64,000 bases of DNA. Source: Shewanella psychropiezotolerans. GTDB lineage: Bacteria > Pseudomonadota > Gammaproteobacteria > Enterobacterales > Shewanellaceae. The stretch covers positions 2,596,001 to 2,660,000 of the forward strand of contig NZ_CP041614.1 in the NCBI RefSeq assembly GCF_007197555.1, read 5' to 3'. Each line of letters opens with the position of its first letter. Position 1 is the stretch's first letter. The notes below the pieces were generated by a model. That model was not told where the DNA came from, made no database searches, and saw only the letters and a program-made list of their open reading frames with translations. This document shows positions 25,729 to 35,545 of the stretch, one piece after another. The translations under genes were made by a program, and so were the position numbers.

Positions 25729-26568
25729 ATGTATCAAGAGAAATCATCAGATAATGGCAGTTCGATACGCCATCAACTTCGTCGGATCATATTCGGTACC
25801 GATACTAAACTTGGGCGCTATTTTGATATTACCTTAATGGTCTGCATCATTCTCAGTGTGGCCTTGGTATTTCTGGATACTGTTGCCAGTATTCATGAGC
25901 AGTATGGCGAGATCATCGGTATTCTGGAGTGGGGTTTTACCATTATCTTCACTCTCGAATATCTGTTGAGGCTCTATTGCTCCGCTCATCCGGTACGCTA
26001 TGCACGAAGTTTCTACGGAGTGGTGGACTTGCTCTCTGTGATGCCAAGTTACCTGGCATTATTCTTCCCTGGAGCCAGTTTTACTCTGGTTATCAGAATA
26101 CTAAGACTATTTAGAATATTCCGTGTATTAAAATTGTTACGATATCTTAGCGAAGGCAATGTTTTGCTTCGAGCTATGCTACAGTCTGGACGTAAAGTAT
26201 TTATCTTCTTTTTCTCAGTTAGCCTGATAGTCATGGTGCTTAGTGCCATTATGTATGTGGTCGAGGGACCCGAGAACGGGTTTACTTCGATCCCTAAGTC
26301 GATCTACTGGACGATTGTGACCATTACTACTGTGGGCTATGGCGATATTACCCCTGGAACCAACTTAGGACAGGCGATAGCAGCCCTGACCATGTTGCTT
26401 GGTTATTCCATTATTGCGATCCCTACCGGAATATTAACCGCCGAAATATCACAAGAGATAAGCCGCAGCAAAGATCTGCGCCGCTGCAGTAACTGCCTGA
26501 AGAATGGTCACGAGAATGACGCGTTATTTTGTGATCACTGCGGTGGTGAATTAGAAAGAGAGCTTTAA
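25729..26568 (+). CDS. Voltage-gated-type potassium channel with C-terminal zinc ribbon
   Basis: The 279-aa protein has six membrane segments of the ion transport superfamily. Segment S4 has regularly spaced arginines (RILRLFRIFRVLKLLR), and the pore loop carries the K+ selectivity filter TVGYGD near residue 205. The C-terminus has a double CxxC zinc ribbon (CSNCL then CDHCGG) after a short linker. The zinc ribbon is found in many bacterial homologues of KvAP-like channels, but its role is unclear. The start has an AGGAAAG ribosome binding site upstream. The gene lies 62 bases before a MATE pump gene. Confidence 0.92.
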   Translation: MYQEKSSDNGSSIRHQLRRIIFGTDTKLGRYFDITLMVCIILSVALVFLDTVASIHEQYGEIIGILEWGFTIIFTLEYLLRLYCSAHPVRYARSFYGVVDLLSVMPSYLALFFPGASFTLVIRILRLFRIFRVLKLLRYLSEGNVLLRAMLQSGRKVFIFFFSVSLIVMVLSAIMYVVEGPENGFTSIPKSIYWTIVTITTVGYGDITPGTNLGQAIAALTMLLGYSIIAIPTGILTAEISQEISRSKDLRRCSNCLKNGHENDALFCDHCGGELEREL

Positions 26569-26629
26569 TTTCTATGGGAATGACGAGTCCAGTTAATTTA
26601 ATATCGGTAAGACAGTATCAAGGATAGAA

Positions 26630-28150
26630 ATGACCACAGCTAAATTTGTTCAAGGCCCAATCATGCGCCATATTCTGGTGATGAGTTCCACCGCGGCCGT
26701 AGGGATCTCGGCGCTCTTTGTGGTCGACTTGATTGATATCTTCTTCTTAAGTCTGTTGGGTGAGTTGGAACTGGCCGCAGCTGTGGGATACGCCGGCACC
26801 ATTTCATTCTTTACCACATCAATAGGCATAGGACTTTCCATCGCACTTGGGGCATTAGTATCACGCTCCATAGGCGCTAAACAATTGGATGTCGCCAAGC
26901 GGTTATTGCTTAATAGCGCCATTGTCACCCTGATAATATCGGTGATCGTATCTGCCGTGGTGACCTTCTTTATTCCTGAACTTTTGGCTCTGGTTGGTGC
27001 CAAGGGCCATACTGCCGAGCTTGCCGCAGATTACTTGTATACCTTGGTGCCTTCATTGCCTTTCATCAGTTTGGCCATGGCACTGGGAGCGGCGCTAAGA
27101 GCCGTTGGAGACGCTAAGTTATCTATGATGTCTACCTTAGCTGGCGGTGGTGTCAATCTGGTGTTAGACCCTATTTTCATCTTCGCCATGAGCATGGGGA
27201 TTGAGGGCGCGGCTGTGGCGTCTGTGCTGGCTAGGCTGGCGGTTATGTTGGTGGCTGCACGTGGCGTTATCGTTAAGCACAAGCTCTTTGGTCAGTTTGA
27301 ATTGGATAGCTTTATCGCCGATTTAAAGCCCATTTTTGCCATCGCCGGGCCTGCCATGATGACCAATGTCGCGACGCCTATAGGTAATGCTGTCGTTACT
27401 CGAGCCATCGCCGATTTCGGTGATGGTTATGTGGCGGGCTGGGCCGTATTAGGGCGTATTATTCCTGTGTCATTTGGCATGATATTCGCGCTGTCTGGGG
27501 CGGTAGGGCCTATTATCGGTCAGAATTTTGGTGCTCATGAATTTGAACGAGTGCGGGAGAGCCTTACCAAGGCGCTGCAATTTTGCGTACTTTATGTGGT
27601 CAGTGTTTCCGTGATACTCATGTTACTTCAAGATCAGATTATTTTTGTTTTCGGTATGCAGGGGGAAAGTGCAGAGCTTATTCGTTTCTTCTGTACTTAC
27701 ATAGCGGTATTTTTTGTGTTCTCCGGGGCTCTTTTTGTGGCTAATGCTTCGTTTAATAATCTGGGTAAGGCTAAATACTCGACCTTCTTAAACGTGGGGA
27801 AGGCTACGATAGGCACCATACCTTTCGTCTATTTTGGCGCTAAGTGGGGAGGGGTCGAAGGGGTATTGATAGGACAGGTTATTGGTAGTGTTATTTTCGG
27901 TATTTTGGGTGTTATTACTGCCTATACTCTGGTTGAAAAAGTGAAACAGGCTTGCCTCAATGATACAGGAATAAGTAACGAAACATCAGCGAATGGCATA
28001 GACCCGTTAGATGAAGAGTTACTTCCGAGTAGTCCCAATCCTCTCTCATCATCATGTGCTCAGATGGCTCAGATTAATGAAGAGCAAGACTGCGAGGCGA
28101 GTAATCAAGTGACTGAGGCACTAAAAGTTTCAGATCATAAAGCAAGTTAA
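26630..28150 (+). CDS. MATE family efflux transporter
   Basis: The 506-aa inner-membrane protein has about twelve hydrophobic segments in two homologous halves, as in NorM/DinF-type multidrug and toxin extrusion pumps, which use Na+ or H+ gradients. Family features include the N-terminal QGPIMRH segment before the first helix and paired PxxF motifs. The last 55 residues are hydrophilic and rich in Ser, Asn and acidic residues, an unusually long cytosolic tail. It follows the K+ channel gene by 62 bases and ends at a strong palindromic terminator. Substrate unknown. Confidence 0.9.
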   Translation: MTTAKFVQGPIMRHILVMSSTAAVGISALFVVDLIDIFFLSLLGELELAAAVGYAGTISFFTTSIGIGLSIALGALVSRSIGAKQLDVAKRLLLNSAIVTLIISVIVSAVVTFFIPELLALVGAKGHTAELAADYLYTLVPSLPFISLAMALGAALRAVGDAKLSMMSTLAGGGVNLVLDPIFIFAMSMGIEGAAVASVLARLAVMLVAARGVIVKHKLFGQFELDSFIADLKPIFAIAGPAMMTNVATPIGNAVVTRAIADFGDGYVAGWAVLGRIIPVSFGMIFALSGAVGPIIGQNFGAHEFERVRESLTKALQFCVLYVVSVSVILMLLQDQIIFVFGMQGESAELIRFFCTYIAVFFVFSGALFVANASFNNLGKAKYSTFLNVGKATIGTIPFVYFGAKWGGVEGVLIGQVIGSVIFGILGVITAYTLVEKVKQACLNDTGISNETSANGIDPLDEELLPSSPNPLSSSCAQMAQINEEQDCEASNQVTEALKVSDHKAS

Positions 28151-28163
28151 TCTATAGACAAAC

Positions 28164-28189
28164 AAAAAGGGAGCCATGGCTCCCTTTTT
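28164..28189. terminator. Palindromic terminator after the MATE gene
   Basis: A perfect 26-bp palindrome (half AAAAAGGGAGCCA) gives a GC-rich stem with A- and T-runs on both strands, so it can terminate both the MATE gene and the convergent DUF2986 gene. Confidence 0.9.
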
Positions 28190-28224
28190 GATGAATGCGT
28201 AAACGCTATGTTGGTGAATACCGC

Positions 28225-28449
28225 TTATTTAGTTTGGGTTTCAACATCAGACTCTGTGGCGTCTATTTTGTTAGAGGCAGGATTCTTATCTGCAGTGGTT
28301 GTCAATGCCGAATCAGCTTCCTCTTGGGCTAGCATCTTAGCTCGGTCAGACTTAGATATATATTTCTTAATCGTAGGAGCTGTGTGCTTATTTTTACGAG
28401 CCTTGGCACGTTTTGCCGTTAGCTTGATCATCTTTTGTTTTTTATTCAT
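28225..28449 (-). CDS. Small basic protein, DUF2986-like
   Basis: The 74-aa protein has a strongly basic N-terminal half (KKQKMIKLTAKRAKARKNK) with a conserved-looking lysine-rich helix, then an acidic Ser/Thr-rich tail. The N-terminal part fits the DUF2986 family common in Shewanella and Vibrio; function unknown, perhaps nucleic acid or ribosome binding given the charge. A plus-strand frame over the same interval (28208-28471) is its shadow. Confidence 0.65.
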   Translation of the reverse strand: MNKKQKMIKLTAKRAKARKNKHTAPTIKKYISKSDRAKMLAQEEADSALTTTADKNPASNKIDATESDVETQTK

Positions 28450-28671
28450 TGCTCTCTACCGAACTGTTTGACTGATCTGGCACTCATAGTGGCAGATATT
28501 AACCGGACGCGGATTTTAACTTAATCTACATCACCAATCCAGTCACAGCATCAATACTTATGTTATTTGTTTAGAAAAGACGGGTTTCTCGTCAATTCAT
28601 AGTGCTTGACCCCATTTCACTTTATGCCGCTAAAGCTTGAAGTCTTACAGCTTAAACGAGGTGACTTGTAG

Positions 28672-29118
28672 CTAAGAGGAAAATTTGTCTCTATCTGCTT
28701 GGGTCGCACCTTCGTTACACTCGCCGCGAATTTCGCCGCGATCGGCTTCGATAAGCCGACTTAATTCCATATAGCCCTCACGACAATAGCCTGTCATGTC
28801 TAATGTCTTAGATAAGCCGAGTTCTATCTGTTGGGTCCAATCAGTCAGATCGACTTCGTAGGGACGAGAGCGAGATCGTTTACTCCATTTGGCTTGCTCC
28901 ACTCTTTGTTGATGGGGCATTTGGTCGATAGAGTCACTTGAGGAGGCGAGCTTGGCTTTATAAGTAAATAACTTGGTACCGTTACTTCGTATATCTGTTT
29001 TTAATCTATCTTTGACTTTGCCTTCAAAGTCACTGGGGTCAGTTTTTTTTCCTGCGCATCCGGCGATAACACTCAAGATAAACAAGGTGGACAAGGTTTT
29101 TATTAGGCATTTTCGCAT
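28672..29118 (-). CDS. Predicted lipoprotein of unknown function
   Basis: The 148-aa protein has a lipoprotein signal (lipobox VIAGC, with the acylated Cys at residue 21). Asp is not at position +2, so outer membrane sorting is expected. The mature protein is about 128 residues, charged, with two further cysteines near the C-terminus (GYCREG and GECNEG) that may form a disulphide. No family recognised. Confidence 0.72.
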   Translation of the reverse strand: MRKCLIKTLSTLFILSVIAGCAGKKTDPSDFEGKVKDRLKTDIRSNGTKLFTYKAKLASSSDSIDQMPHQQRVEQAKWSKRSRSRPYEVDLTDWTQQIELGLSKTLDMTGYCREGYMELSRLIEADRGEIRGECNEGATQADRDKFSS

Positions 29119-29420
29119 CAGATTTATGTGTTCTTATTAGTATGATTTCTCGGCGGCAATATTTGATTTCTTAATCCATAAACAAGGTAGAAATTTAAGC
29201 CGCGGAGCAAGCTGTTAAGGCAGAATAGCGTAATTATGCCGAGGGCGCAGCATGATATACACTTTTTTACGTTAGCGACTCGTGACCTTAAGCGATGGAC
29301 AATATCTAAGACTGGTGAGTTAAATGCTGAGAAAGCTTGATAGGTATGTGGGGGAGAAAAATTAAGGCAGTAACTCAATCTGAAATGATGTTACTGCCTA
29401 AGAGATAGTGAAGCCGTAGG
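29119..29420. other. Gap without a recognised gene
   Basis: An 84-codon minus-strand frame (29124-29378) lies here but has no ribosome binding site, no family and an odd composition. The region more likely holds the lipoprotein promoter and the glutaredoxin gene end. Confidence 0.35.
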
Positions 29421-29777
29421 TTATGCGAAACGGGTATCTAGATAATTGATAATATCCGAAGACTCATACATCCAACGTGTTTCACCATTTTCTTCGATTC
29501 GTAAACAGGGCACCTTAGCCTTACCACCTTGATCGACGAGAGTTTGCTGATGGTCATTTTGCTTAGCATCAATTGTGGCAATATTCAGGCCCTGGCGACG
29601 CACGGCGCGGCGAACTTTCACGCAAAATGGACAAGCCTTGTATTGATACAGGGTCAGCAACTCAGTTTCATTATCAATTTTTGCTTGCTCATCCGAAGGA
29701 CGCTTACGTTTCTTGGGAGTGAAGATAAAATTAAGAGTAAGTATGATACGGCCTAAAAGCCAACGAACAACAAACAT
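29421..29777 (-). CDS. Membrane-anchored glutaredoxin-like protein
   Basis: The 118-aa protein has a hydrophobic N-terminus (about residues 1-19) followed by a basic stretch (KKRKRPS), then a glutaredoxin/GST-N fold: active site CPFC in YKACPFCVKV, cis-Pro segment KVPCLRI, and the conserved glycine-free helix YESSDIINYLDTRF. The dithiol site suggests glutathione-dependent disulphide reduction. The N-terminal helix and positive flank would place the domain on the cytosolic side of the membrane. Confidence 0.85.
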   Translation of the reverse strand: MFVVRWLLGRIILTLNFIFTPKKRKRPSDEQAKIDNETELLTLYQYKACPFCVKVRRAVRRQGLNIATIDAKQNDHQQTLVDQGGKAKVPCLRIEENGETRWMYESSDIINYLDTRFA

Positions 29778-29846
29778 GAGCTACCTCTGATAAAGTCTGA
29801 AAACGGCAAGAGTGTAACTCATGTCTGCTCAATATTGAATCTTTGT

Positions 29847-32800
29847 TTAATCGGCACCTAATGTAAGCAGGGCTTCCTGTGCCCCGTGGTTAATATCGAT
29901 TCGGCTGTCCAGGAGGAAAATTCGCGACGGCGGTATTTTATTGATCTCGACCAGATGTGTTTTTACCGCGCTTGCTCTAGAACTGGCCAAGGTCCCTAAC
30001 ATGTCATCATCGACAACTTGTTTGTTTAAACTGAAGTTATATAAGGCGATGTGCCATAGCGTCTGCAGCTTCTCTTGGTCAAGTTCAGCCTCTTTTGTGT
30101 GTTCCTTTTCAATACTGAGTTTTAGTTCACTCGCGCTCAAGCCTGTCTCATTTTTATACAGGCTTATCAGTGCATCTGATAGTGACCCTTCTGTTGGGAA
30201 GTTACTGGCCGAGAGGTCACTTGGCAGAGACTCTATCTCTGTTTGGCTTAAATTCGCCAGTTTTTGGCGTAAAATTTGCTCCTTGAGGATCCGGGCATCA
30301 GTAACTGCATCGATGGCTCCTTCTATGCTCAGGGTTAATTTAGGTCGGTCGAGTAGGGCTTTGGCCAGTATGGCAAGCTTCTCTTGCTCATCGGCTGAGA
30401 TCTGCGTCTGACCCGGTTCAAACGCTATCTTATCTAGCTGTTCATCATCACCAAAGAGGCCCGCCAGTAAGCTGAAAGGAGCGGTGACGGCTTTAGTGAT
30501 CACATTGGTAAATGCCGTCATGATGATGCTGCCAAAGCTGAAACTCGGCGAGTCTAGATCGCCAGAGACATCTAAGCCTAGATCTATGACTCCGTGTCTA
30601 TCCTGCAGTAGAGCGATGGCTAAGGTGACTGGCAGGGTGGTTGCCAGGCTGCTGTCGCTGGGCTTGCCCAGTTTGAGTTGGTCCACCACCAGGTGATTAC
30701 TGCCTTTGAGCTTATTGTTCTCCAGTTGATAGTTCAGTGATAGAGACATTTGCCCCTTATCAATATAGTAACCGGCATAGGTGCCGGAATAGGGGTTAAC
30801 CGATGTCAGCTCAACATTGCTGAAATTGAGTGCAAGATCCAGATAGGGCATCTCCAGTAGAGGGTTAAGATCTCCCTTGAGTGTGACCGGGGCATACTTA
30901 TCTATCTTGCCTTTGATGTCCACCGAGGCGGGACGCTTAGCGGTGGATGATAACTTGTCTATGCTGCCCTCTAATTGCTCAATACTGGCGGCGAAGTTAG
31001 GTGTTAAAGAGTTATCGGCGAAGAAGGTAGAGCCTTGATTGAAACGTATCTGGCCTATGTTTATTTCGAGAGGCGCTTGAGACTCTGACGCTGGTTTATT
31101 TGGTATATTAGCTGATTGTTCAGAAGAAGATTTTACCAGCAGGGCTTGGATATTGGTGCTCTTGTCTTCGGCAATGATGATGCGCCCGTAAGGTTTGGTG
31201 AAATCGACGCTCTCTATGGATAATTTATTTTTTCCTTGATCTAGAATGAGTCGATTTACTGACATAGATTGCCACTTGACTAAGGTTTTTTTGTGCAGAT
31301 TATCTTTCACCAATAACTCGTCGACCTTAATATCGCCGGAGAAATAGATCGCTTTATCTGATCCAGCTGTGAGGCTGCCCTTGGTATTAAGTTCCCCCTG
31401 CTTTAAGTCGATATTAATGTATGGCTGCAGGTAGGCTTGGATCTGACTAAGATCAAATTTAGACAAGGCGATGTCGGCTTTCAATGTCTCTTGCTTGGCA
31501 TCCACCGAGCCAGATGATTGCAATGTGCCTCTGTTGTTTATGGCCAAGTCTAAGCGGAATTCTATAGGAGATTCGAGATTTGAGCGTATCTCGCCTGTGC
31601 TCAGATTGAACGGGAATATTCGCCAAGGGGTATTGTCTGTGAGTCGATTATCTACCAAGTTTAGATCGTAGTCTTTAACCGCTACACTGGTAATGATCGC
31701 AGACCAGTCTAAGGCGGCCTGTTTGTCCTCAGAGTCTTGGCCTGTTTTTTCTTGTACGTAAGATTGTGACGACTTAGGGGAGCGCTTCTCGCCTGAGTTA
31801 ACAGGCATAAATAGGGGAAGAATATCCAGCCCCTCTGTTGTCAGGCTAGCGTTAAGAGATAATTTCTCTGTCTCCACACTGGCAATTTTGACCTGCTTAT
31901 CGGCTAAGTTGAGACTGATGCCATTTAAGCTCAATAGAGGAAGTGACAGCAATGGGCTTTGATCATCGACGAAAGAGATATTCTCCAAAGAGAATTGGCC
32001 ATCTTGGGTGAGCAGTTGAAGGGCCAGATCTGCTTGAGCTAGGACTTCGAAATGGGTGTTAAAACTAAACTGACCGCTATCTAGCCTAGCTTGGACATCA
32101 TCGGCAATGAATGACCAAAATTGTGGCAATTGAATTGCCGTGAGTTGCAGTTCACCTATGATGTTTAACGGAGATAGCTGCAGCTTACCTTGAGTGGCAA
32201 TTTCTCCCCCATCTTTGCCTACAAAGCGTATTGAAAATTGGTTACTGCCGTTTCCATTACTATCAAAACTTTTTAGGGTGTCGAACGCTTTCAAATGAAG
32301 AGTCATGGCGGGATAGTGGAGGCGGCTATCGGTGACCTTATCAGTGTAGAGCAGCTCAGCATCTAGGATGGACAGATCTTTAACCTTGATATGAGGGAGG
32401 CCGCTCGGTGTTTCTGGTTGATCGATGTCCGTCTCATTGACTCCACTATTCGCAAGTTCTTGGATGATGTCTGAAAAATTAAAAGTGAATGAATCAGGCT
32501 TGTTGAGGCGCTCCAGTAAGGCATAAGGTTTGTCCAGAGTCACATGATCCACACTGAGGGCTGCGTTGATAATAGAACGCCAGAAATCCAGCTGGAAGGT
32601 CAGTTTACCGAAGCCGATGAAGTTACTCTTATCTTTCTCTTGAACACTAAAACCAGTCAGCGATACCTTGAGAGTTAATGGGTTGATGGAGACATCTTCA
32701 AGCATAACCGGGCGCTTGAGCACGGCCGATAATTCTTGGGGCAATTGTTTATGAGCAACATAGGGGACCAAGAGTCCGAGTACAGCGGTGAAAATAAGGT

Positions 32801-32885
32801 AAATAGTCAACAAAATAGCCAGGTATCGTTGATACTTAGGGAGATGGCGAAATTTGACTGCCAATTGGGTGAATGGTTTTGACAT
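29847..32885 (-). CDS. Large AsmA-like DUF748 envelope protein
   Basis: The protein is 1012 aa with an N-terminal membrane anchor (about residues 19-41) and a long periplasmic beta-rich domain. Features of the DUF748 family (AsmA/YhdP-TamB-like, repeating beta groove) are the N-terminal QLPQELSAVLKRPVMLEDV segment and the repeated blocks of amphipathic strands. The last 170 residues contain an OmpA-like region (FEPGQTQISADEQEKLAILAK and RASAVKTHL). AsmA-like proteins are thought to move phospholipids between membranes; for DUF748 members this is inference. It is one of the largest proteins in the window and stands alone. Confidence 0.85.
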   Translation of the reverse strand: MSKPFTQLAVKFRHLPKYQRYLAILLTIYLIFTAVLGLLVPYVAHKQLPQELSAVLKRPVMLEDVSINPLTLKVSLTGFSVQEKDKSNFIGFGKLTFQLDFWRSIINAALSVDHVTLDKPYALLERLNKPDSFTFNFSDIIQELANSGVNETDIDQPETPSGLPHIKVKDLSILDAELLYTDKVTDSRLHYPAMTLHLKAFDTLKSFDSNGNGSNQFSIRFVGKDGGEIATQGKLQLSPLNIIGELQLTAIQLPQFWSFIADDVQARLDSGQFSFNTHFEVLAQADLALQLLTQDGQFSLENISFVDDQSPLLSLPLLSLNGISLNLADKQVKIASVETEKLSLNASLTTEGLDILPLFMPVNSGEKRSPKSSQSYVQEKTGQDSEDKQAALDWSAIITSVAVKDYDLNLVDNRLTDNTPWRIFPFNLSTGEIRSNLESPIEFRLDLAINNRGTLQSSGSVDAKQETLKADIALSKFDLSQIQAYLQPYINIDLKQGELNTKGSLTAGSDKAIYFSGDIKVDELLVKDNLHKKTLVKWQSMSVNRLILDQGKNKLSIESVDFTKPYGRIIIAEDKSTNIQALLVKSSSEQSANIPNKPASESQAPLEINIGQIRFNQGSTFFADNSLTPNFAASIEQLEGSIDKLSSTAKRPASVDIKGKIDKYAPVTLKGDLNPLLEMPYLDLALNFSNVELTSVNPYSGTYAGYYIDKGQMSLSLNYQLENNKLKGSNHLVVDQLKLGKPSDSSLATTLPVTLAIALLQDRHGVIDLGLDVSGDLDSPSFSFGSIIMTAFTNVITKAVTAPFSLLAGLFGDDEQLDKIAFEPGQTQISADEQEKLAILAKALLDRPKLTLSIEGAIDAVTDARILKEQILRQKLANLSQTEIESLPSDLSASNFPTEGSLSDALISLYKNETGLSASELKLSIEKEHTKEAELDQEKLQTLWHIALYNFSLNKQVVDDDMLGTLASSRASAVKTHLVEINKIPPSRIFLLDSRIDINHGAQEALLTLGAD

Positions 32886-33027
32886 TTGAGGCCTATTGAC
32901 TTAGTTGCACGAAGAATATTCCAGTTAATAGGTATTTTAGCTAACTTGATGGCTGTGTTATATAAATGTTTTAAACTATTGCTCTCTAATTGAGCCCTGT
33001 AAGCCAAAATGGATATAGAGTGAACGG

Positions 33028-34050
33028 ATGACAAGATTTTATTTCGATGGTCAAGGTTTCGATGCCCAATCTGATGAGACAGTTTTAGACACCTTGATCA
33101 GAGAAGGACATCAAGTTAATTACTCATGTAAGAAGGGGTCATGTAAAACGTGTCTGGTGAAGCATGTGGATGGTAAACTTTCCACAGGTTCACAGCGAGG
33201 ATTAACCTTAACCTTGAAACGGGATCATTATCTCTGTGCGTGTCAATGTAAGCCCACATCAGGATTAAAACTCAAATCTGTTTTGGCGCAAGACCTGTTT
33301 ATCTCGGCTCAAATTCACTCGAAGCAATATTTATCAGACTCTGTGGTAAAACTTAAGTTGAAGTTATCTGAGACGATCAATCATTGTGCCGGTCAATACA
33401 TCAATTTACGCCGATTCGATGGGTTAACCCGGAGTTATGCGATTACCAATGATCCCTTTGGGGAGTTTATCGAGCTTCATGTTAAAAGGAAATATAATGG
33501 CCAGTTCAGCGATTGGTTATTTAATCATGCCAGTGTTGGAGAAGGACTGTTGCTACAGGGACCTTGGGGACACTGCTGTTATTCTAAGGCTTATATTGAA
33601 GATGACATCAGCTTGATTGCCTGTGGTACTGGCCTAGGGCCTGTATATGGAATTGCACTCGATGCACTTAAGAGTGGCCATAGAGGAAAGATAAACTTGT
33701 ATCATGGTGCCAGAAATCATGCCGACCTATATCAGCATTCAAGCCTGTTACAACTCATGTTAGAGCATAGAAACTTTACTTATCACGGATGTGTCTCCAC
33801 ATTACAGAAAAATGACGCTCAGCCCATGAGCCGGGTACAGCAAGGTGACCCTTTTGACATCGCTATGATGCACTTTCCTGTGAAGACACTGCCTGGTAAC
33901 AAGAGTCGACATCGAGTGTATCTCTGTGGAGAACCTGACTTCGTTATGAGAGGCCAGGCGTCGGTATTTCTAAATGGTGTGCCTCTGAATAGGATCCATG
34001 TGCTTTCATTTGATTATAAAGACCTGAGAAGTATGTCCAGAAGTTTATGA
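33028..34050 (+). CDS. 2Fe-2S/FAD/NAD(P)H ferredoxin-reductase electron transfer protein
   Basis: The 340-aa protein has three domains. The first is an N-terminal plant-type ferredoxin domain with cluster cysteines in CKKGSCKTC and a last one in HYLCACQC. A flavin domain follows with RSYAITN (FAD-binding R-x-Y-S/T type, near residue 138). The NAD(P) domain starts at ACGTGLGPVYG, and the C-terminal CGEP motif completes it. This order is that of class IB oxygenase reductases and CDP-6-deoxy-glucoseen-reductase-like proteins. No oxygenase gene is adjacent, so its electron acceptor is unknown. Confidence 0.88.
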   Translation: MTRFYFDGQGFDAQSDETVLDTLIREGHQVNYSCKKGSCKTCLVKHVDGKLSTGSQRGLTLTLKRDHYLCACQCKPTSGLKLKSVLAQDLFISAQIHSKQYLSDSVVKLKLKLSETINHCAGQYINLRRFDGLTRSYAITNDPFGEFIELHVKRKYNGQFSDWLFNHASVGEGLLLQGPWGHCCYSKAYIEDDISLIACGTGLGPVYGIALDALKSGHRGKINLYHGARNHADLYQHSSLLQLMLEHRNFTYHGCVSTLQKNDAQPMSRVQQGDPFDIAMMHFPVKTLPGNKSRHRVYLCGEPDFVMRGQASVFLNGVPLNRIHVLSFDYKDLRSMSRSL

Positions 34051-34062
34051 AATTTGATTCTA

Positions 34063-34449
34063 TTACTTGTCGACTTTTTGATAAGTGATTGCGGCTATGA
34101 TGGCTCCAGCAGGATCTTGTATCCAGCAAAAACGACCGATATTGGGAATATCTTCGGGTCCGTATAGTAAGTCTCCTCCTAAGGTTTTCGCTTTGATGGC
34201 AACCTCGTCCACATCCGTTACTGTGATGTATCCCGTCCAGTGGCTCGGCAGATTGGGGCTGGGATTCGGGGCTATCCCACCTATACTGGTCCCCTGATTC
34301 TCTATAATGTAGTAAGGGCCTTGTGGCATGTCCATTTTTTTAAATGTCCAACCGAAAATCTCCCCGTAGAAGCCCATTGAATCTTTGCAATTGTTTGATG
34401 TCAACTCATGCCAACTCAAGGTACCCGTAGTCTTAAATGGTGAGCCCAT
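34063..34449 (-). CDS. VOC family (glyoxalase-like) protein
   Basis: The 128-aa cytosolic protein has two beta-alpha-beta-beta-beta modules: GTLSWHELTSNN with the first metal-ligand His and IFGWTFKKMDMP in the first half, WTGYITVTDVDEV and FCWIQDPAGA in the second. This subfamily (CFP32/YybH-like glyoxalase proteins) has no agreed substrate. The start has an AAGGA ribosome binding site six bases upstream. It is convergent with the ferredoxin-reductase gene, only 12 bases away. Confidence 0.85.
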   Translation of the reverse strand: MGSPFKTTGTLSWHELTSNNCKDSMGFYGEIFGWTFKKMDMPQGPYYIIENQGTSIGGIAPNPSPNLPSHWTGYITVTDVDEVAIKAKTLGGDLLYGPEDIPNIGRFCWIQDPAGAIIAAITYQKVDK

Positions 34450-34662
34450 TGGAATGTCCTTTGTTAAATATTTTCTTATTAAAGATTAAGTTCCAAGTGT
34501 AGTTCAGCTTGTGGTTTTTAAATATTCTAAGTTATAAAAAATTCATCGATCATATTTATATTTATGTGTTAAGGTTATGTAACTGAAAGGGAAGTTGATG
34601 ACAAGTTATCCATGTCATTATTCGGTAAGTCATATAAATAGACATTATTTCAAGGAATGAAA

Positions 34663-35073
34663 ATGCACATTAGAATCGCCACTGATGAAGATCTACAGTC
34701 ATTGACACCGTTATTTGATGAGTACAGGAAAAGCTTAGGTCAGGACTCTCGATTAGCTGCCTGTAAAGAGTTTATCGAATACCGATTACAAGAAAATGAT
34801 TCCGTGATATTTATTGCCTTTTTGGTGGATGTTCCCGTCGGATTTATTCAACTCTACCCCTCATTTTCATCATTATTACTTAAATCACTCTGGTATTTTG
34901 ACGATCTGTTTGTAGCTGAGCCCTATAGAAAAAGAGGTATAGGCACAGAACTGGTTAAAAAAGCTAAGGAGCTTGCCGATGAGACTCAAGTGTTGGCGGT
35001 TCGCCGGGAGAAGATAGAAGGCGATGGATTTTTGCCTATAGATACTCTGGCTCTATTTGAGTCTAAGCTATAG
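34663..35073 (+). CDS. GNAT family N-acetyltransferase
   Basis: The 136-aa protein has the GNAT order: an N-terminal strand-helix (IRIATDEDLQSLTPLFDEYR), central strands (VIFIAFLVDVPVGFIQLYP), then DDLFVAEPYRKRGIGTELV. The RKRGIG pyrophosphate loop binds acetyl-CoA. The substrate is unknown. I start at the second ATG, 34663, because the AAGGA site is then six bases upstream instead of overlapping. The C-terminus is short compared with typical 150-aa members but the core is complete. Confidence 0.85.
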   Translation: MHIRIATDEDLQSLTPLFDEYRKSLGQDSRLAACKEFIEYRLQENDSVIFIAFLVDVPVGFIQLYPSFSSLLLKSLWYFDDLFVAEPYRKRGIGTELVKKAKELADETQVLAVRREKIEGDGFLPIDTLALFESKL

Positions 35074-35233
35074 AGTCCTTACTTCTTTCTACTCTGTAGG
35101 TTCGGTATTTGTGATATTCAAGTATAAAGTCATTAAATTTGTTGAGTCAGCACGTCCGCTATTCACTCTGCTATCTGTTGCCCTGTCGGAAATAATGTGC
35201 CTCCATAATTACTGAAAACTCAGCTGGCTATGA

Positions 35234-35507
35234 TATTATGCCAATCTCACTAAATAGGTGCTCAGTTCAGAGCCATTCAGGCTTTTCAATTCAAGGCGCA
35301 TTGATGAGGAAATGGTTGTTCCCTTTTAAGTTAATGCAACGCAGAAGTGGAATGCCTGAGAGGCTCACATAGTGCGGGTTTCAAAGCACTTTATACTGCG
35401 TTAGATGCTTTCGATATAGAATAACTATTAGCTTCAAGCATCCGCCTTGCCTACAGCGCTTTGAACTCCCGCTGAAAGATCACATTATTAGTGGGATTGG
35501 TATCATA
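35234..35507. repeat. Non-coding element with terminal inverted repeats, copy 1
   Basis: The 274-bp element has imperfect 20-bp ends (left includes ATGCCAATCTCACTAA, right includes TTAGTGGGATTGGTAT) matching at 17 of 20. Its body is repeated at 40186-40507. No frame of useful length lies inside. It fills most of the gap between the acetyltransferase and DUF445 genes and has the look of a MITE-like, non-autonomous element. Confidence 0.75.
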
Positions 35508-35545
35508 AGGAGTTTTGTAGCTGTTTTAATTTTTGGAGCAACAGA

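Noticed and set aside
29124..29378. 84-codon minus-strand frame next to the lipoprotein gene
   Set aside because: There is no family match, no ribosome binding site and an unusual mix of Cys, Leu and Arg; probably chance.
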